From: Alistipes senegalensis JC50
GTDB taxonomy: Bacteria > Bacteroidota > Bacteroidia > Bacteroidales > Rikenellaceae
DNA length: 64,000 bases
Assembly: GCF_025145645.1 (NCBI RefSeq)
Contig: NZ_CP102252.1
Location: 3,596,001 to 3,660,000 of the forward strand
Direction of reading: 5' to 3'
The number at the start of each line of letters is the position of its first letter. Positions within the stretch are counted from its first letter, which is position 1. Position numbers and translations under genes: made by a program. Shown in pieces: positions 9,342-17,840 of the stretch. The notes beneath the pieces were generated by a model. That model saw only the letters and a list, made by a program, of their open reading frames with translations. It was not told the origin of the DNA and made no database searches.

Positions 9342-10334
9342 TTAGCGGGATCGGTTCGACGAGAGGTAGATGACTCCGTCGCGGCGCAGAATCTGCATCT
9401 TGCGATCGGAATTGATGGCGGAAAGTATCTGGTCCAGATTCTCGTTGTTGGTGAAATAGGCGAAATAACGGGCTTGGGCGAGCGCTTCGTCGAGGATGAC
9501 GATGTGCGTGCCGAACAGCCGTTCGAGGTCCGAAGCGATGTCGCGCATGCGCAGGTTGAAGAAATGGATGGCCCGGTCGTCGGCGAAGGACTTGAAATGT
9601 CCGGGCTGGAACGTCGTGAGGTCGATGTCGCCCGTGGCGCGGTCGTACTGCACCATGTCGCCGGGCTTCATCGTCAGCTGTTGTTTGCGCGTCGGGGCGT
9701 CGATGTCGAACCGGACGGAGCCTTCGACCAGCAACACCTCGATACAGTCGGTATTCGCGTAGGACTTGAAGTTGAAGCGGGTTCCCAGAACGCGGATGCC
9801 GACTTCGCCCGACTGAATGATGAAGGGTTTGCGGGGATCTTTCGCCACGTCGGCGAATATCTCGCCTTCGACGAAAATCCGGCGCTCCTTGCCCGTGAAA
9901 GCCGACGGATAGGTGATGCGGCTGCCGGAGTTCAGGTGCAGTTGCGTGCCGTCGGGAAGTGTCAGGGAGGCCATTTCGCCGTACGGAACCTGCTGTTCGA
10001 GCCATTCCGCCTCCGGCTTGCGGTCGGCGTAGAGCAGCCAGACGGCGCACAGGAGCGGAACGACGAGCACGGCGGCGATCCTCTGGCTCCAGGCGACGAT
10101 ACGCGCACGGCGCGAAGGTGCGGACGGCTGCCCTCCGGCGATCCCGAGCCGGTGGGCGACGCGCCCGAAAGCCGCACGGGCCGCTGCGTCGTCGTCGATG
10201 TGCAGGCTGTCGAAAAGTTCGGCCAGCTGTGCTTCCGAATCCGGGCTGTCCCCGTGCTCGGCGAGCCACATCTGGACTTCGAGCTGCTCCTGCGCGGAGA
10301 GTTCATTGTCGAAATATTCGTTTAATTTGGTCAT
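9342..10334 (-). CDS. FecR-family anti-sigma factor
   Basis: 330 residues from MTKLNEYF, chosen over an upstream in-frame ATG because it matches family N-termini and has AAAAAGGA just before it. The N-terminal cytoplasmic part (1 to about 75) should hold the sigma factor. One membrane segment follows (about 82-102, IAAVLVVPLLCAVWLLY), then the periplasmic FecR domain (LTLPDGTQLHLNSGSRITY through GIRVLGTRFNFKSY) and a C-terminal DUF4974-like module (about 245-325). The periplasmic part should sense the STN domain of the SusC transporter encoded 160 bp downstream and release the sigma factor when substrate is bound. It lies 127 bp after the sigma gene, same strand. Confidence 0.93.
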   Translation of the reverse strand: MTKLNEYFDNELSAQEQLEVQMWLAEHGDSPDSEAQLAELFDSLHIDDDAAARAAFGRVAHRLGIAGGQPSAPSRRARIVAWSQRIAAVLVVPLLCAVWLLYADRKPEAEWLEQQVPYGEMASLTLPDGTQLHLNSGSRITYPSAFTGKERRIFVEGEIFADVAKDPRKPFIIQSGEVGIRVLGTRFNFKSYANTDCIEVLLVEGSVRFDIDAPTRKQQLTMKPGDMVQYDRATGDIDLTTFQPGHFKSFADDRAIHFFNLRMRDIASDLERLFGTHIVILDEALAQARYFAYFTNNENLDQILSAINSDRKMQILRRDGVIYLSSNRSR

Positions 10335-10461
10335 AGGTCCTTTTTCTCTGTTCGCCGCCGGATGCGGAGCCTCGCTCCGGTCATCCTGCTGTATAAAGAA
10401 CAACCGAACGGCCCCAGTTGCGTAACCGGAACTGCAAAAAAAATCGAAAAAAACGGAAAAA

Positions 10462-11019
10462 TCAACAGAGCGAGCTGTGGAGGTCTTTCAGCGCCAGTTC
10501 GATGTGCTTATCGACGGTGCGCACCGAGAGCCCCAGCCGTTCGGCGATCTCGCGGTTGGAGAGGTGTTCGTAGCGGCTCATGCGGAAGATCAGTTGTCGC
10601 TGGGGCGGCATTTTCGAGATGCCCTGCATCAGCAGCGCGTTCAGCTCCGTATAATTGTATTGTTCCTCGGCCGAGGCTCCGCGGTCCGCCACGTCGCGGT
10701 CGCTGAGCTGAGGCAGCAGCGAGAGCATGGTGGTGCGCTTGGCCTTGAAGATGTTGTATATCTCGTGCTTGGCCAGCACGAAGAGGTAGTTTTTGACCGA
10801 CTGCGTGCTGTCGAGCTTTTCGCGGTGTATCCAGAGCTTCATGAAAATATTCTGGGCGATGTCCTCGGACATGTGGTCGTCTTTGAGCATGCCGCGGATG
10901 AAGTGCAGGAGCGTGGGGTAGTAGCGCACGAAGAGTTGTTCATAGGCGCCGACATCGCCCCGAATGATCGCGGAGATCAATTCGCTGTCGTTTTGCTGTC
11001 TGCCGAAAGTGAATTTCAT
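10462..11019 (-). CDS. ECF-type RNA polymerase sigma factor (Bacteroidetes FecI-like)
   Basis: 185 residues from MKFTFGRQ. A longer frame opens at 11088, but a TATCTTTG promoter element at 11067-11074 lies inside that extension, so the start at 11019 is preferred. Sigma region 2 spans about 22-90 (GAYEQLFVRYYPTLLHF, then DIAQNIFMKLW) and region 4 about 125-182 (PPQRQLIFRMSRYEHLSNR with a helix-turn-helix ending LSVRTVDKHI). It should direct RNA polymerase to the downstream susCD promoter when FecR releases it. Sigma, anti-sigma, susC, susD is the standard order for regulated glycan-uptake loci, often for host glycans in Bacteroides. Confidence 0.94.
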   Translation of the reverse strand: MKFTFGRQQNDSELISAIIRGDVGAYEQLFVRYYPTLLHFIRGMLKDDHMSEDIAQNIFMKLWIHREKLDSTQSVKNYLFVLAKHEIYNIFKAKRTTMLSLLPQLSDRDVADRGASAEEQYNYTELNALLMQGISKMPPQRQLIFRMSRYEHLSNREIAERLGLSVRTVDKHIELALKDLHSSLC

Positions 11020-11066
11020 GGACGTTTGTCTGGGTTTGCGTACGTGCCGTGCGGCGGCCTGCGGTT

Positions 11067-11074
11067 CAAAGATA
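11067..11074 (-). promoter_or_regulatory. Promoter -7 element of the ECF sigma gene
   Basis: On the minus strand this reads TATCTTTG, a full match to the Bacteroidetes -7 consensus TAnnTTTG. Transcription would start near 11062, about 43 nt before the chosen ATG at 11019. No well-spaced TTTG -33 box is present, so strength is uncertain. Confidence 0.6.
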
Positions 11075-11128
11075 AGAAAGTTTTTCACAAAGACGGAATA
11101 CTTTCCTGTGACAAAATCGTAAAAAAAC

Positions 11129-11155
11129 GGCCGGCATCGTAAAAAAATGCCGGCC
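11129..11155 (-). terminator. Intrinsic terminator after the DUF2776 gene
   Basis: Perfect 9-bp arms GGCCGGCAT / ATGCCGGCC enclose a 9-nt loop; on the minus strand the hairpin is followed by a run of seven T. It separates the DUF2776 gene from the sigma promoter. Confidence 0.8.
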
Positions 11156-11195
11156 CGGCGGATTTATCTCACTGTCCGTAACGCTGTTATGGGAA

Positions 11196-12242
11196 CTATG
11201 CCTTTTTGCCGGCTCCGCTTTCGAGGATCGAGACGATGGAGTAGAGCGTGAAGCAGATGGCCCCGAAGCCTGCCAATACGCGTGCAGGGACGAAAAATTT
11301 GGCGTGGAAGAGGGCCTCTTCGTAGAGGAACGCCGCGAGGAACAGGCACGTCAGAGCCGTCAGCACGGGGATGATCGGGATGCGGTTGGCCAACGGGAAA
11401 TCGGCGTGCCAGATCTTCGCCAGCAGGATCACCTTGCTCGAGATGCTCCAACAGATCAGCGCCAGGCCGATCAGCACGAATCCCACGAAATTGATCGTTT
11501 CGCCCCGGAGTGCGAATATCAGGATCAGCCCCAGCACGAAAGCCAGCGATCCCATCGTCAGCACGAGTCCCATCCATTTGCGCTTCTCGGCCATCGTATA
11601 ACTGCCGCGGGCCTGCCGGGCGATGCTGGCGACCAACGCGATGAGCGACGTGCAGACGCAGGCGATGCCGAACATCACGCTGCCCGCGACGATGTGTGCC
11701 GGGAGCGTTCCGAACACGTAGAGCAGGATGCACCAGACCCAGGCTACGGCGGCGACGGCCGAGACGATGAAGATCAGCAGCGACGACTGCGCCCGGGTGA
11801 ATCCGGCGGTGTTGACCGAAAAGGTGTCGTCGGCGGAGTTCTTGGGGATCAGGCTGAACCGTGTCGATGAGGTCGCCGCCGTGGCCACGCAGGCCGTGAT
11901 GAGTCCCAGTCCGCAGACGACGTGTCCGGTGACGAGTGCTCCGGTCCATTGCGACGAGAGGATGAAGGCGCCGCTGACGAGCGTCAGCAGGGCGAACGTG
12001 TATCCGATTGCCGGAAAAAGGTATTTCGCGGCAGCGGTGTAAGTGCCGATGATCTGGCGGATGATCGTCGCCGCGGTGCAGTAGAGCGCGACGCAGATCG
12101 CCCCGAGGTAGAAGACGACGGGACCTGCCGTGAGGCGCGCCGTGTCGGTCCCGGCCGAAAAGATATAGGCCCCGTATGCGAAGCAGAAGGCGGCCATTGC
12201 GAGCGGAATGGCCCGGAAAAGAATGCTTATACCGTGATTCAT
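11196..12242 (-). CDS. DUF2776 family inner-membrane protein (YhiM-like)
   Basis: 348 residues from MNHGISILF. About ten hydrophobic segments fill the protein, with conserved-looking loops SLIPKNSAD and FPLANRIPIIPVLTALTC and a C-terminal FTLYSIVSILESGAGKK. Arrangement, length and the ANRIPxIPV motif resemble E. coli YhiM (DUF2776), an inner-membrane protein linked to acid survival; the match is from memory of that family. Nothing in the neighbourhood narrows its role: it is a single-gene unit between its terminator and the repeat region at 12286-12430. The frame stays open far upstream, but that stretch is antisense to the HAD gene. Confidence 0.85.
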   Translation of the reverse strand: MNHGISILFRAIPLAMAAFCFAYGAYIFSAGTDTARLTAGPVVFYLGAICVALYCTAATIIRQIIGTYTAAAKYLFPAIGYTFALLTLVSGAFILSSQWTGALVTGHVVCGLGLITACVATAATSSTRFSLIPKNSADDTFSVNTAGFTRAQSSLLIFIVSAVAAVAWVWCILLYVFGTLPAHIVAGSVMFGIACVCTSLIALVASIARQARGSYTMAEKRKWMGLVLTMGSLAFVLGLILIFALRGETINFVGFVLIGLALICWSISSKVILLAKIWHADFPLANRIPIIPVLTALTCLFLAAFLYEEALFHAKFFVPARVLAGFGAICFTLYSIVSILESGAGKKA

Positions 12243-12285
12243 AGCGATAAAGTTTTCCGGAGCCCTTGCAAATCCCGCACCAAGT

Positions 12286-12430
12286 CTCGGCAAAACCGCA
12301 AACATCGTTTGCATTCGCCCTCGGCTTGCACTATCCTTATCGGGGAAGTGCGTCCGATTTAGACAGGCTGCGCCTCGGCAAAACCGCAAACGTTGTTTGC
12401 ATTTGCTCTCGGCTTGCACTATCTTTGCGG
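12286..12430 (+). repeat. Direct repeat of a promoter-bearing element (two copies)
   Basis: Copy 1 is 12286-12343, copy 2 is 12374-12430. Both run CTCGGCAAAACCGCAAAC, then TTTGCATT, then CTCGGCTTGCACTATC, with few substitutions. Copy 2 holds a consensus promoter (TTTG at 12396-12399, 20 nt, TATCTTTG at 12420-12427). In copy 1 the -7 box is decayed to TATCCTTA. A related third copy lies at 50620-50674 upstream of a TonB receptor. Confidence 0.75.
12396..12427 (+). promoter_or_regulatory. Promoter of the HAD hydrolase gene
   Basis: TTTG (12396-12399), a 20-nt spacer and TATCTTTG (12420-12427) fit the Bacteroidetes sigma consensus exactly. The predicted start of transcription falls at about 12431-12432, which is the ATG itself, so the mRNA may be leaderless. 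Confidence 0.7.
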
Positions 12431-12431
12431 C

Positions 12432-13019
12432 ATGAAAAACATCGTTTTCGATCTGGGCGGCGTGCTGTTCGCCCGCGATAAAAGCAAGTGCACTCCCGAA
12501 CTGCTCGAATTTTTCAGCTTCCTCCGCGCTCCGCGGATGCCGTTCTTCTGGGAGGAGTACGACCGCGGCACCTCGACGCTGGACGAAGTGACCGCCACGA
12601 TCAGCCGAATGACCGGGCGTTCCGTGGAGACCTGCTCCGCCGTCCTGCAACTGGCCATCGACCTGCAAGAACCCGTGAAACCCACCGAACGCCTCGTCCG
12701 TGACCTGAAAGCGGCGGGGTATAAGCTCTATGTGCTTTCGAACATGTCGCGCGAGTTCATCGACTTCCTGCGCCGCTTCCCCGTCTACGGGCTTTTCGAC
12801 GGCGAGGTCGTTTCGTGCGAGGAGCACACCGTGAAGCCCGAACCGCGCATCTACGAGATTCTGCTCGAACGCTACGGCCTGAAGCCTTCGGAAACGCTCT
12901 TCATCGACGACCGCGAAGCCAATATCGAAGCGGCCGCGGCCCTCGGCATCCACGGTTTCCTCTTCGATCACCGCGATCCCGCTTCTGCGTGCGAGGCCCT
13001 GCGGAGCCGGCTGCTGTAA
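12432..13019 (+). CDS. HAD-superfamily hydrolase (subfamily IA, YihX-like)
   Basis: 195 residues, starting MKNIVFDLGGVLF. The HAD motifs are in order: nucleophile Asp in FDLGGV (motif I, residue 6), LSNMS (motif II, about 108-112), a Lys in HTVKPEPRIY (motif III) and FIDDREANIEAA (motif IV). The Gly at the second motif I position is normal for the YihX-type group. It is probably a small-molecule phosphatase; the substrate cannot be read from sequence. The start follows the promoter -7 box by only four bases, and the upstream in-frame ATG lies inside the promoter repeat, so 12432 is preferred. It ends at a strong bidirectional terminator. Confidence 0.9.
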   Translation: MKNIVFDLGGVLFARDKSKCTPELLEFFSFLRAPRMPFFWEEYDRGTSTLDEVTATISRMTGRSVETCSAVLQLAIDLQEPVKPTERLVRDLKAAGYKLYVLSNMSREFIDFLRRFPVYGLFDGEVVSCEEHTVKPEPRIYEILLERYGLKPSETLFIDDREANIEAAAALGIHGFLFDHRDPASACEALRSRLL

Positions 13020-13034
13020 TCGGACGTAATAAAC

Positions 13035-13065
13035 AAGGAGGGCAGGTGAAAACCTGCCCTCCTTT
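13035..13065. terminator. Bidirectional intrinsic terminator
   Basis: AAGGAGGGCAGGT and ACCTGCCCTCCTT form a 13-bp perfect stem. It lies between convergent genes (HAD hydrolase and Oar-like receptor) and can serve both. Confidence 0.85.
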
Positions 13066-13086
13066 GTCGTATGCGGTCCCGAAGGA

Positions 13087-16000
13087 TCAGTTGAAGGTGT
13101 AGCGGATGCTGAACATCGCCGACCAGGTCGATACCGTGCTGGCATACTTCGACCATTTGGGTGCGGTGAACGTGTAGTTGCTGCCGTCCCATGCCAGGAT
13201 CGAACTGGAGTTCATGCGCTTGATGTTACCCCAGTCGCGGTTGAGCATATTGGCCAGGTTGGTGACATCGAGGCCGAGGGAGATCGTGTTGCGCTTGCCT
13301 TTGACGTTGATGTAGAAATCCTGCGAGAAGCGGAAATTCAGCGTGTGATACCACGGCATCACAGCCCCCCCCCGCTTGGAGTACTCGCCGACGTGCTCGG
13401 ACAGGTAGCTGTCTTTCTGGATGAAGTTCCAGAACGCCTCCTTGTTCTCGTCGCTCGTGAACGGCATGTCGTCGAGTTCCGAACGGGTCGGGATATAGAG
13501 CAGGTTCACGGCACCGCCGTCACCCGTTACGGCGTTCTGATATTTGCCGCTCTGCACGTACATCGTATAGGAGTAGCGCGAATAGGAGTAGCTGCCGATG
13601 TAGCCGAGCTGGCTGGCCTCGTAGTAAAGACCGAAATTCGAAGCGCCGTTTTTGTTGGCGAGGCGGTAGCCTACGTTGAGCAGGATACGGTGGGGCGATA
13701 CGTAGGATGCGAATCCGGTTTCGGGTACGTTCGAACCGTTCTTGTTGAACGTGTTGGTGCTGAATGCCGAGGTTACCTGGTCGCCGATACCGTCGATCAC
13801 GTTCTTGGCGCTCGAATAGGTGTAGGCCGCCATTACCGACAGACCGAAGCCCCACGTCTTCGACAGCTGCGCCGAGATCGAAGCATAGTATCCGTCCACG
13901 TCGTCGGTATTGGTGATCAGATAGGGGTTGATGGCCTTACCCTCTTTGTTCTTGATATTCTGGCTATTCCAGTAGACGCGCGCTTCGGGCTCGCCCGGGA
14001 GCTGGATGCCGCCCTCTTTCTCGACCATGCCGAGTTTCTTGACAGTCACCGAATTGATGTCCTTGTTATAGATACCCTCGATATTGAGGTTGACATCGCC
14101 CGGCAGTTTGAGGTCCAGAGCCAGCGAGGTTTTCCACGTCGAAGGCATTTTGAGCTTTTTGTCCAGAATGGTCGGCTGCGTGTTGGCTGCCAGGTCCTGT
14201 TTCTGATAGGTTCCGCCGTATACGTCTTTCAACATGTCGCCGACATTGGTATGGAACGAAGGCATCTTATTTTCTCCGACCTCGCTTTTGTAAAGCGTCA
14301 GACCGTTCTGGATGCAGTTGCTGTTTCCGGCAACAGATACGAGCCATACGAACGGCAGGCGGCCGGTGAAGATGCCCGTGCCTCCGCGGAGGATGTATTT
14401 GCGCTCGCCGGTCATGTCCCAGTTGAAGCCTACGCGGGGAGCCACCGAAAGACGTGCCTTGGGCATGTCCGAGGTCTTGTAGCCGCCGTAGTCGGCGAAA
14501 GCCTGCGTGAAGTCCTTGTTCTCGTTGTCGGAGATCGACGGATAGACCGGAACTTCGAAGCGCAGTCCGACCGTAGCCTTGAAACGCTCGCTGAAATTGA
14601 TCTCGTCTTGCAGGTAGATCGAATACTGCATGTAGGTAAACTGGGGAAATGCCTGCGAGAGTGCGTCATTGTTGCCGTGGGCGATACGGAACGCCAGCGG
14701 CTTTTTGTTGTTTTTGAAATCGTCCCAGCTTTCGTATACATAGTATCCTGCGCCGCCTTGCAGATAGCCGTTCGTCGTCAGATTATGCTCGAATTGCAGA
14801 CCGGCCACCAGATGATTCTTGCCGATGGTGTAGCCGATTTCGTCGGTCACGATGTGGGTCGATACTTCGCGGAGGTTGCCCTCGGTGAAGGGATCGAGAC
14901 CGAACGAAGCGTACAGGGCGCTGACGCCTTTGTCCGTAGGCTCCAGAATATCCACTGTCGGGAAGATGCCGCCGTCGTAGCTGCGCGGCTCGTACTGATG
15001 CGAATAGGTGTAGCGCAGCGTGTTGGTCAGACGGCTGTCGAGGAAGCGCGAGTTCAGTTCGGCGGCTACCGACGTGAAATTCTGCTCCTGATAATAGCGC
15101 GAATTCTGGAAATACATGGCGTAGTTCGAGGTACGGCCGTAAGTGTCTTTGTCGTATGTATATTTGGCGTTGAGCGGGGAGATCGACGACGACGGGGCCG
15201 ACGAATACTTGTTCTGGGTGCGGCTGAAGCGTACGTTGAGCGCGTGGTTGCGGTTGATGTTCCAGTCCACGCGGGCCATGAGCTTGTAGCCGGGAGTTTT
15301 CACCGAGTAGTTCTGATAAGCGCCGGGGTTGTAGCCGTAGGTGTCGATCAGGAACTGGCTCATCTCGTCGAGTTTCGAAGCCGTCGGACGGTTGTACTGC
15401 GTATTGCCGCCGAATTCTCCGGTGTCGTTGGTCCGGGCCAGACGCGAGTTGCCCGGGGTGGTGTTCCACTCGCGTTCGAAGTTGGCGAACACGAAGAGCT
15501 TGTTCTTGATGATCGGGGCGCCGATGCTGAATCCGAGCGTGTTGTCGCGCATCTCGCTCAGCGACAGCTTGCCGCCGTCGTACTTGTCGCCCTGAAGCTG
15601 GTCGCTCTTGGAATAGAGGTATGCCGATACTTTCAGGTCGTTGGTGCCCGACTTGGTGACGGCGTTGATGGCGCCGCCCGTGAAGCCGCTCTGGCGTACG
15701 TCGAAGGGAGTTACCGATACCGATACCTGCTCCAATGCGTCGAGCGAGATGGGCGATCCGCCTGCGGGCAGGTTGCCGCCGATGCCGAACATGTTGTTGA
15801 AGGCGGCACCGTCCACCGTCACGTACGACTGGCGGTAGTTGCCGCCGCCGATGGCCAGGCCCGACGTGGTGGACGAAGCCTGCGGCGTGAGTTTCATGAT
15901 GTCGTTCATGCTGCGGTTCACCGTAGGCATCAGTTCGATCTGCTCGTTGGAGATGCTGGTGACGGCGCCCGCACGGTTGACATTCATCGAGCTGTTCTTG

Positions 16001-16362
16001 CCGTCGGCCTTGATGATCACGGCTTCGAGCTCCTGGCTGTCTTTGAGGAATGCGTCGCGCTTGAGGGTCTGGCCCAGCGACAGCATCAGTCCCGGGAACT
16101 CGACCGACTGGTAGCCCACGAACGAGAAGGTCACCGAGTAGGGACCTCCCGTGCGCAGGCCCTGCAAGTTGTAGTTACCGTTCTTGTCGGTCACCGCGCC
16201 GTACTGGGTGCCCGAAGGGGTGTGGACGGCGATGACCGTGGCGCCGACGAGCGGCTGTCCGTTCTGGTCAACCACCGTACCGTTCATTCCCGATGTCGTC
16301 ACCTGCGCGTTCGCGGCGCAACAGGCGAAAATCGAGAGCATGAGTAGAAAAAGTTTCTTCAT
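13087..16362 (-). CDS. Oar-like TonB-dependent outer-membrane receptor
   Basis: 1091 residues. Signal peptide (1-19, ending CCAANA), carboxypeptidase-regulatory-like domain (about 24-105, GTVVDQNGQPLVGATV), plug domain (about 130-250, with NRSMNDIMKLTPQASS and FGIGGNLPAGGSPISLDAL) and a large barrel ending MFSIRYTFN. The plug type and length are those of Oar-family receptors rather than SusC, and no susD is nearby. Such proteins are proposed to move peptides, proteins or large ligands across the outer membrane. A run of nine G in the coding strand (13365-13373) lies near residue 997. The gene stands alone, with a terminator just after it. Confidence 0.93.
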   Translation of the reverse strand: MKKLFLLMLSIFACCAANAQVTTSGMNGTVVDQNGQPLVGATVIAVHTPSGTQYGAVTDKNGNYNLQGLRTGGPYSVTFSFVGYQSVEFPGLMLSLGQTLKRDAFLKDSQELEAVIIKADGKNSSMNVNRAGAVTSISNEQIELMPTVNRSMNDIMKLTPQASSTTSGLAIGGGNYRQSYVTVDGAAFNNMFGIGGNLPAGGSPISLDALEQVSVSVTPFDVRQSGFTGGAINAVTKSGTNDLKVSAYLYSKSDQLQGDKYDGGKLSLSEMRDNTLGFSIGAPIIKNKLFVFANFEREWNTTPGNSRLARTNDTGEFGGNTQYNRPTASKLDEMSQFLIDTYGYNPGAYQNYSVKTPGYKLMARVDWNINRNHALNVRFSRTQNKYSSAPSSSISPLNAKYTYDKDTYGRTSNYAMYFQNSRYYQEQNFTSVAAELNSRFLDSRLTNTLRYTYSHQYEPRSYDGGIFPTVDILEPTDKGVSALYASFGLDPFTEGNLREVSTHIVTDEIGYTIGKNHLVAGLQFEHNLTTNGYLQGGAGYYVYESWDDFKNNKKPLAFRIAHGNNDALSQAFPQFTYMQYSIYLQDEINFSERFKATVGLRFEVPVYPSISDNENKDFTQAFADYGGYKTSDMPKARLSVAPRVGFNWDMTGERKYILRGGTGIFTGRLPFVWLVSVAGNSNCIQNGLTLYKSEVGENKMPSFHTNVGDMLKDVYGGTYQKQDLAANTQPTILDKKLKMPSTWKTSLALDLKLPGDVNLNIEGIYNKDINSVTVKKLGMVEKEGGIQLPGEPEARVYWNSQNIKNKEGKAINPYLITNTDDVDGYYASISAQLSKTWGFGLSVMAAYTYSSAKNVIDGIGDQVTSAFSTNTFNKNGSNVPETGFASYVSPHRILLNVGYRLANKNGASNFGLYYEASQLGYIGSYSYSRYSYTMYVQSGKYQNAVTGDGGAVNLLYIPTRSELDDMPFTSDENKEAFWNFIQKDSYLSEHVGEYSKRGGAVMPWYHTLNFRFSQDFYINVKGKRNTISLGLDVTNLANMLNRDWGNIKRMNSSSILAWDGSNYTFTAPKWSKYASTVSTWSAMFSIRYTFN

Positions 16363-16703
16363 ACGCTTGTGAGTTTAATGGATAATTGGAAAGGGTTGTT
16401 TGTTTTTTATCGTTCGTAAAAGCATCGAGGGACATCCCCTTCGACAGGAATATCCCTCTTTATTCTTCATTCTACACGGTATGATACCGCCGCTTTCGCC
16501 ACATGGAACCCATATTGCGATGGTACCCGGATTTATGACAGACCGATACCCGGACGATGCCAACCATAATTTTCATGGCACAAATATAAATCAAATATTT
16601 ATGCGCCGCAATAGAATATCGGGATTTTTATTGGACAATGTTTCAACAATTTGCAGAACCGGCCCCGGAGGCTTGCGGCACGTTACTTGCGTCGGGGCGA
16701 AGT
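16363..16703. promoter_or_regulatory. Intergenic region with a candidate promoter for the Oar-like receptor
   Basis: 341 bases between divergent genes; no credible coding frame. On the minus strand 16581-16588 reads TATATTTG, a consensus -7 box, which would give the Oar-like gene a leader of about 215 nt. No clear promoter for the plus-strand permease is seen. The AT-rich stretch around 16580-16603 contains AAATAT / ATATTT arms but no obvious terminator. Confidence 0.45.
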
Positions 16704-17786
16704 ATGCTTTCGATCCGGGAAAAATACTGGCATTACTCGCTTTTCGTCCTGATCGTCGGGTTGGGCGTGACGATCTTCGTCGAGCTGACACCCTTTCTGG
16801 GGGGCCTGCTGGGAGCCGTCACCATCTACGTGCTGCTGCGGCGGCAGATGTGGTTCCTGAGCGAACGGCGGCGCTGGAGGCGGAGCCTTGCGGCTTCGCT
16901 GCTGCTGGGCGAAGCGGTGCTCTTCTTCCTGATCCCGATCAGCCTGATCGTCTGGATGGTCGTTGACCGGATTCAGGGTGTCACGCTCGATCCCGATTCG
17001 ATCCTGACGCCCGTGAAGCATGTCGCCGGGCTGATCCGCGAAAAGACGGGCTACGATGCGCTCCAAGAAGGCAATGTCCGGTCGCTCATGGCCTTCATCC
17101 CCCGGATGGGGCAGTGGATCGTCGGCGGCCTTTTCGACTTCGCCGTCAATGTCGTCGTGCTGCTGTTCGTGCTCTACTTCATGCTCATCGGCGGCCTGCG
17201 CATGGAGACTTACTGCCGCGAACTCCTGCCTTTCAACCGCCGCACGGCGCGCAGCGCGATGCGCGAGATACACATGATCGTCCGTTCGAACGCCATCGTC
17301 ATTCCGCTGCTGGCCGTCTCCCAGGGCGTCGTGGCCTATGTCGGCTATTTGGTCTTCGGGGTTTCCTCGCCGCTTTTCTGGGGTGTGCTGACCTGCTTCT
17401 CGACGATCCTCCCCATCGTCGGCACGGCGCTCGTGTGGCTGCCGCTGGCACTCTACATGGGACTCGACGGCAACTGGGGCGCGGGGATCGGGCTGGCGAT
17501 GTACGGCGGGCTGGTGGTCACGCAGATCGACAACCTCGTGCGGATGGTCATGCAGAAGAAGATGGCCGACACGCATCCGCTCGTCACCATCTTCGGAGTC
17601 TTCATCGGATTGTCGCTTTTCGGGTTCATGGGCGTCATCTTCGGGCCGCTGATGCTGGCGATGTTCATTTTCTGCGTCAATATCTTCAAGCGCACGTATC
17701 TCGACCGCAGGTCCGACCGAGAGCTTTCCGCTCCGGACGACGGCCCGGAACATCGGGGTGGTTTCTCGGATGTTTCGTCTCGGTGA
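16704..17786 (+). CDS. AI-2E family transporter (PerM/TqsA-like permease)
   Basis: 360 residues from MLSIREKYW; a longer frame opens at 16638 but adds a non-family leader. Hydrophobic helices cluster at about 10-60, 70-95, 145-175, 205-275 and 285-335, with the conserved Pro-rich loop FSTILPIVGTALVWLP and the C-terminal FGVFIGLSLFGFMGVIFGPLML that typify the family. Members have been tied to autoinducer-2 export, sodium/proton antiport or unspecified efflux, so the substrate is open. It is followed by the promoter region of the carboxyltransferase gene and appears monocistronic. Confidence 0.88.
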   Translation: MLSIREKYWHYSLFVLIVGLGVTIFVELTPFLGGLLGAVTIYVLLRRQMWFLSERRRWRRSLAASLLLGEAVLFFLIPISLIVWMVVDRIQGVTLDPDSILTPVKHVAGLIREKTGYDALQEGNVRSLMAFIPRMGQWIVGGLFDFAVNVVVLLFVLYFMLIGGLRMETYCRELLPFNRRTARSAMREIHMIVRSNAIVIPLLAVSQGVVAYVGYLVFGVSSPLFWGVLTCFSTILPIVGTALVWLPLALYMGLDGNWGAGIGLAMYGGLVVTQIDNLVRMVMQKKMADTHPLVTIFGVFIGLSLFGFMGVIFGPLMLAMFIFCVNIFKRTYLDRRSDRELSAPDDGPEHRGGFSDVSSR

Positions 17787-17840
17787 GCGGGCGAATATGC
17801 CGGTTCCGTTGAAAATTTTCCGGAAAATGATTGCATATTC

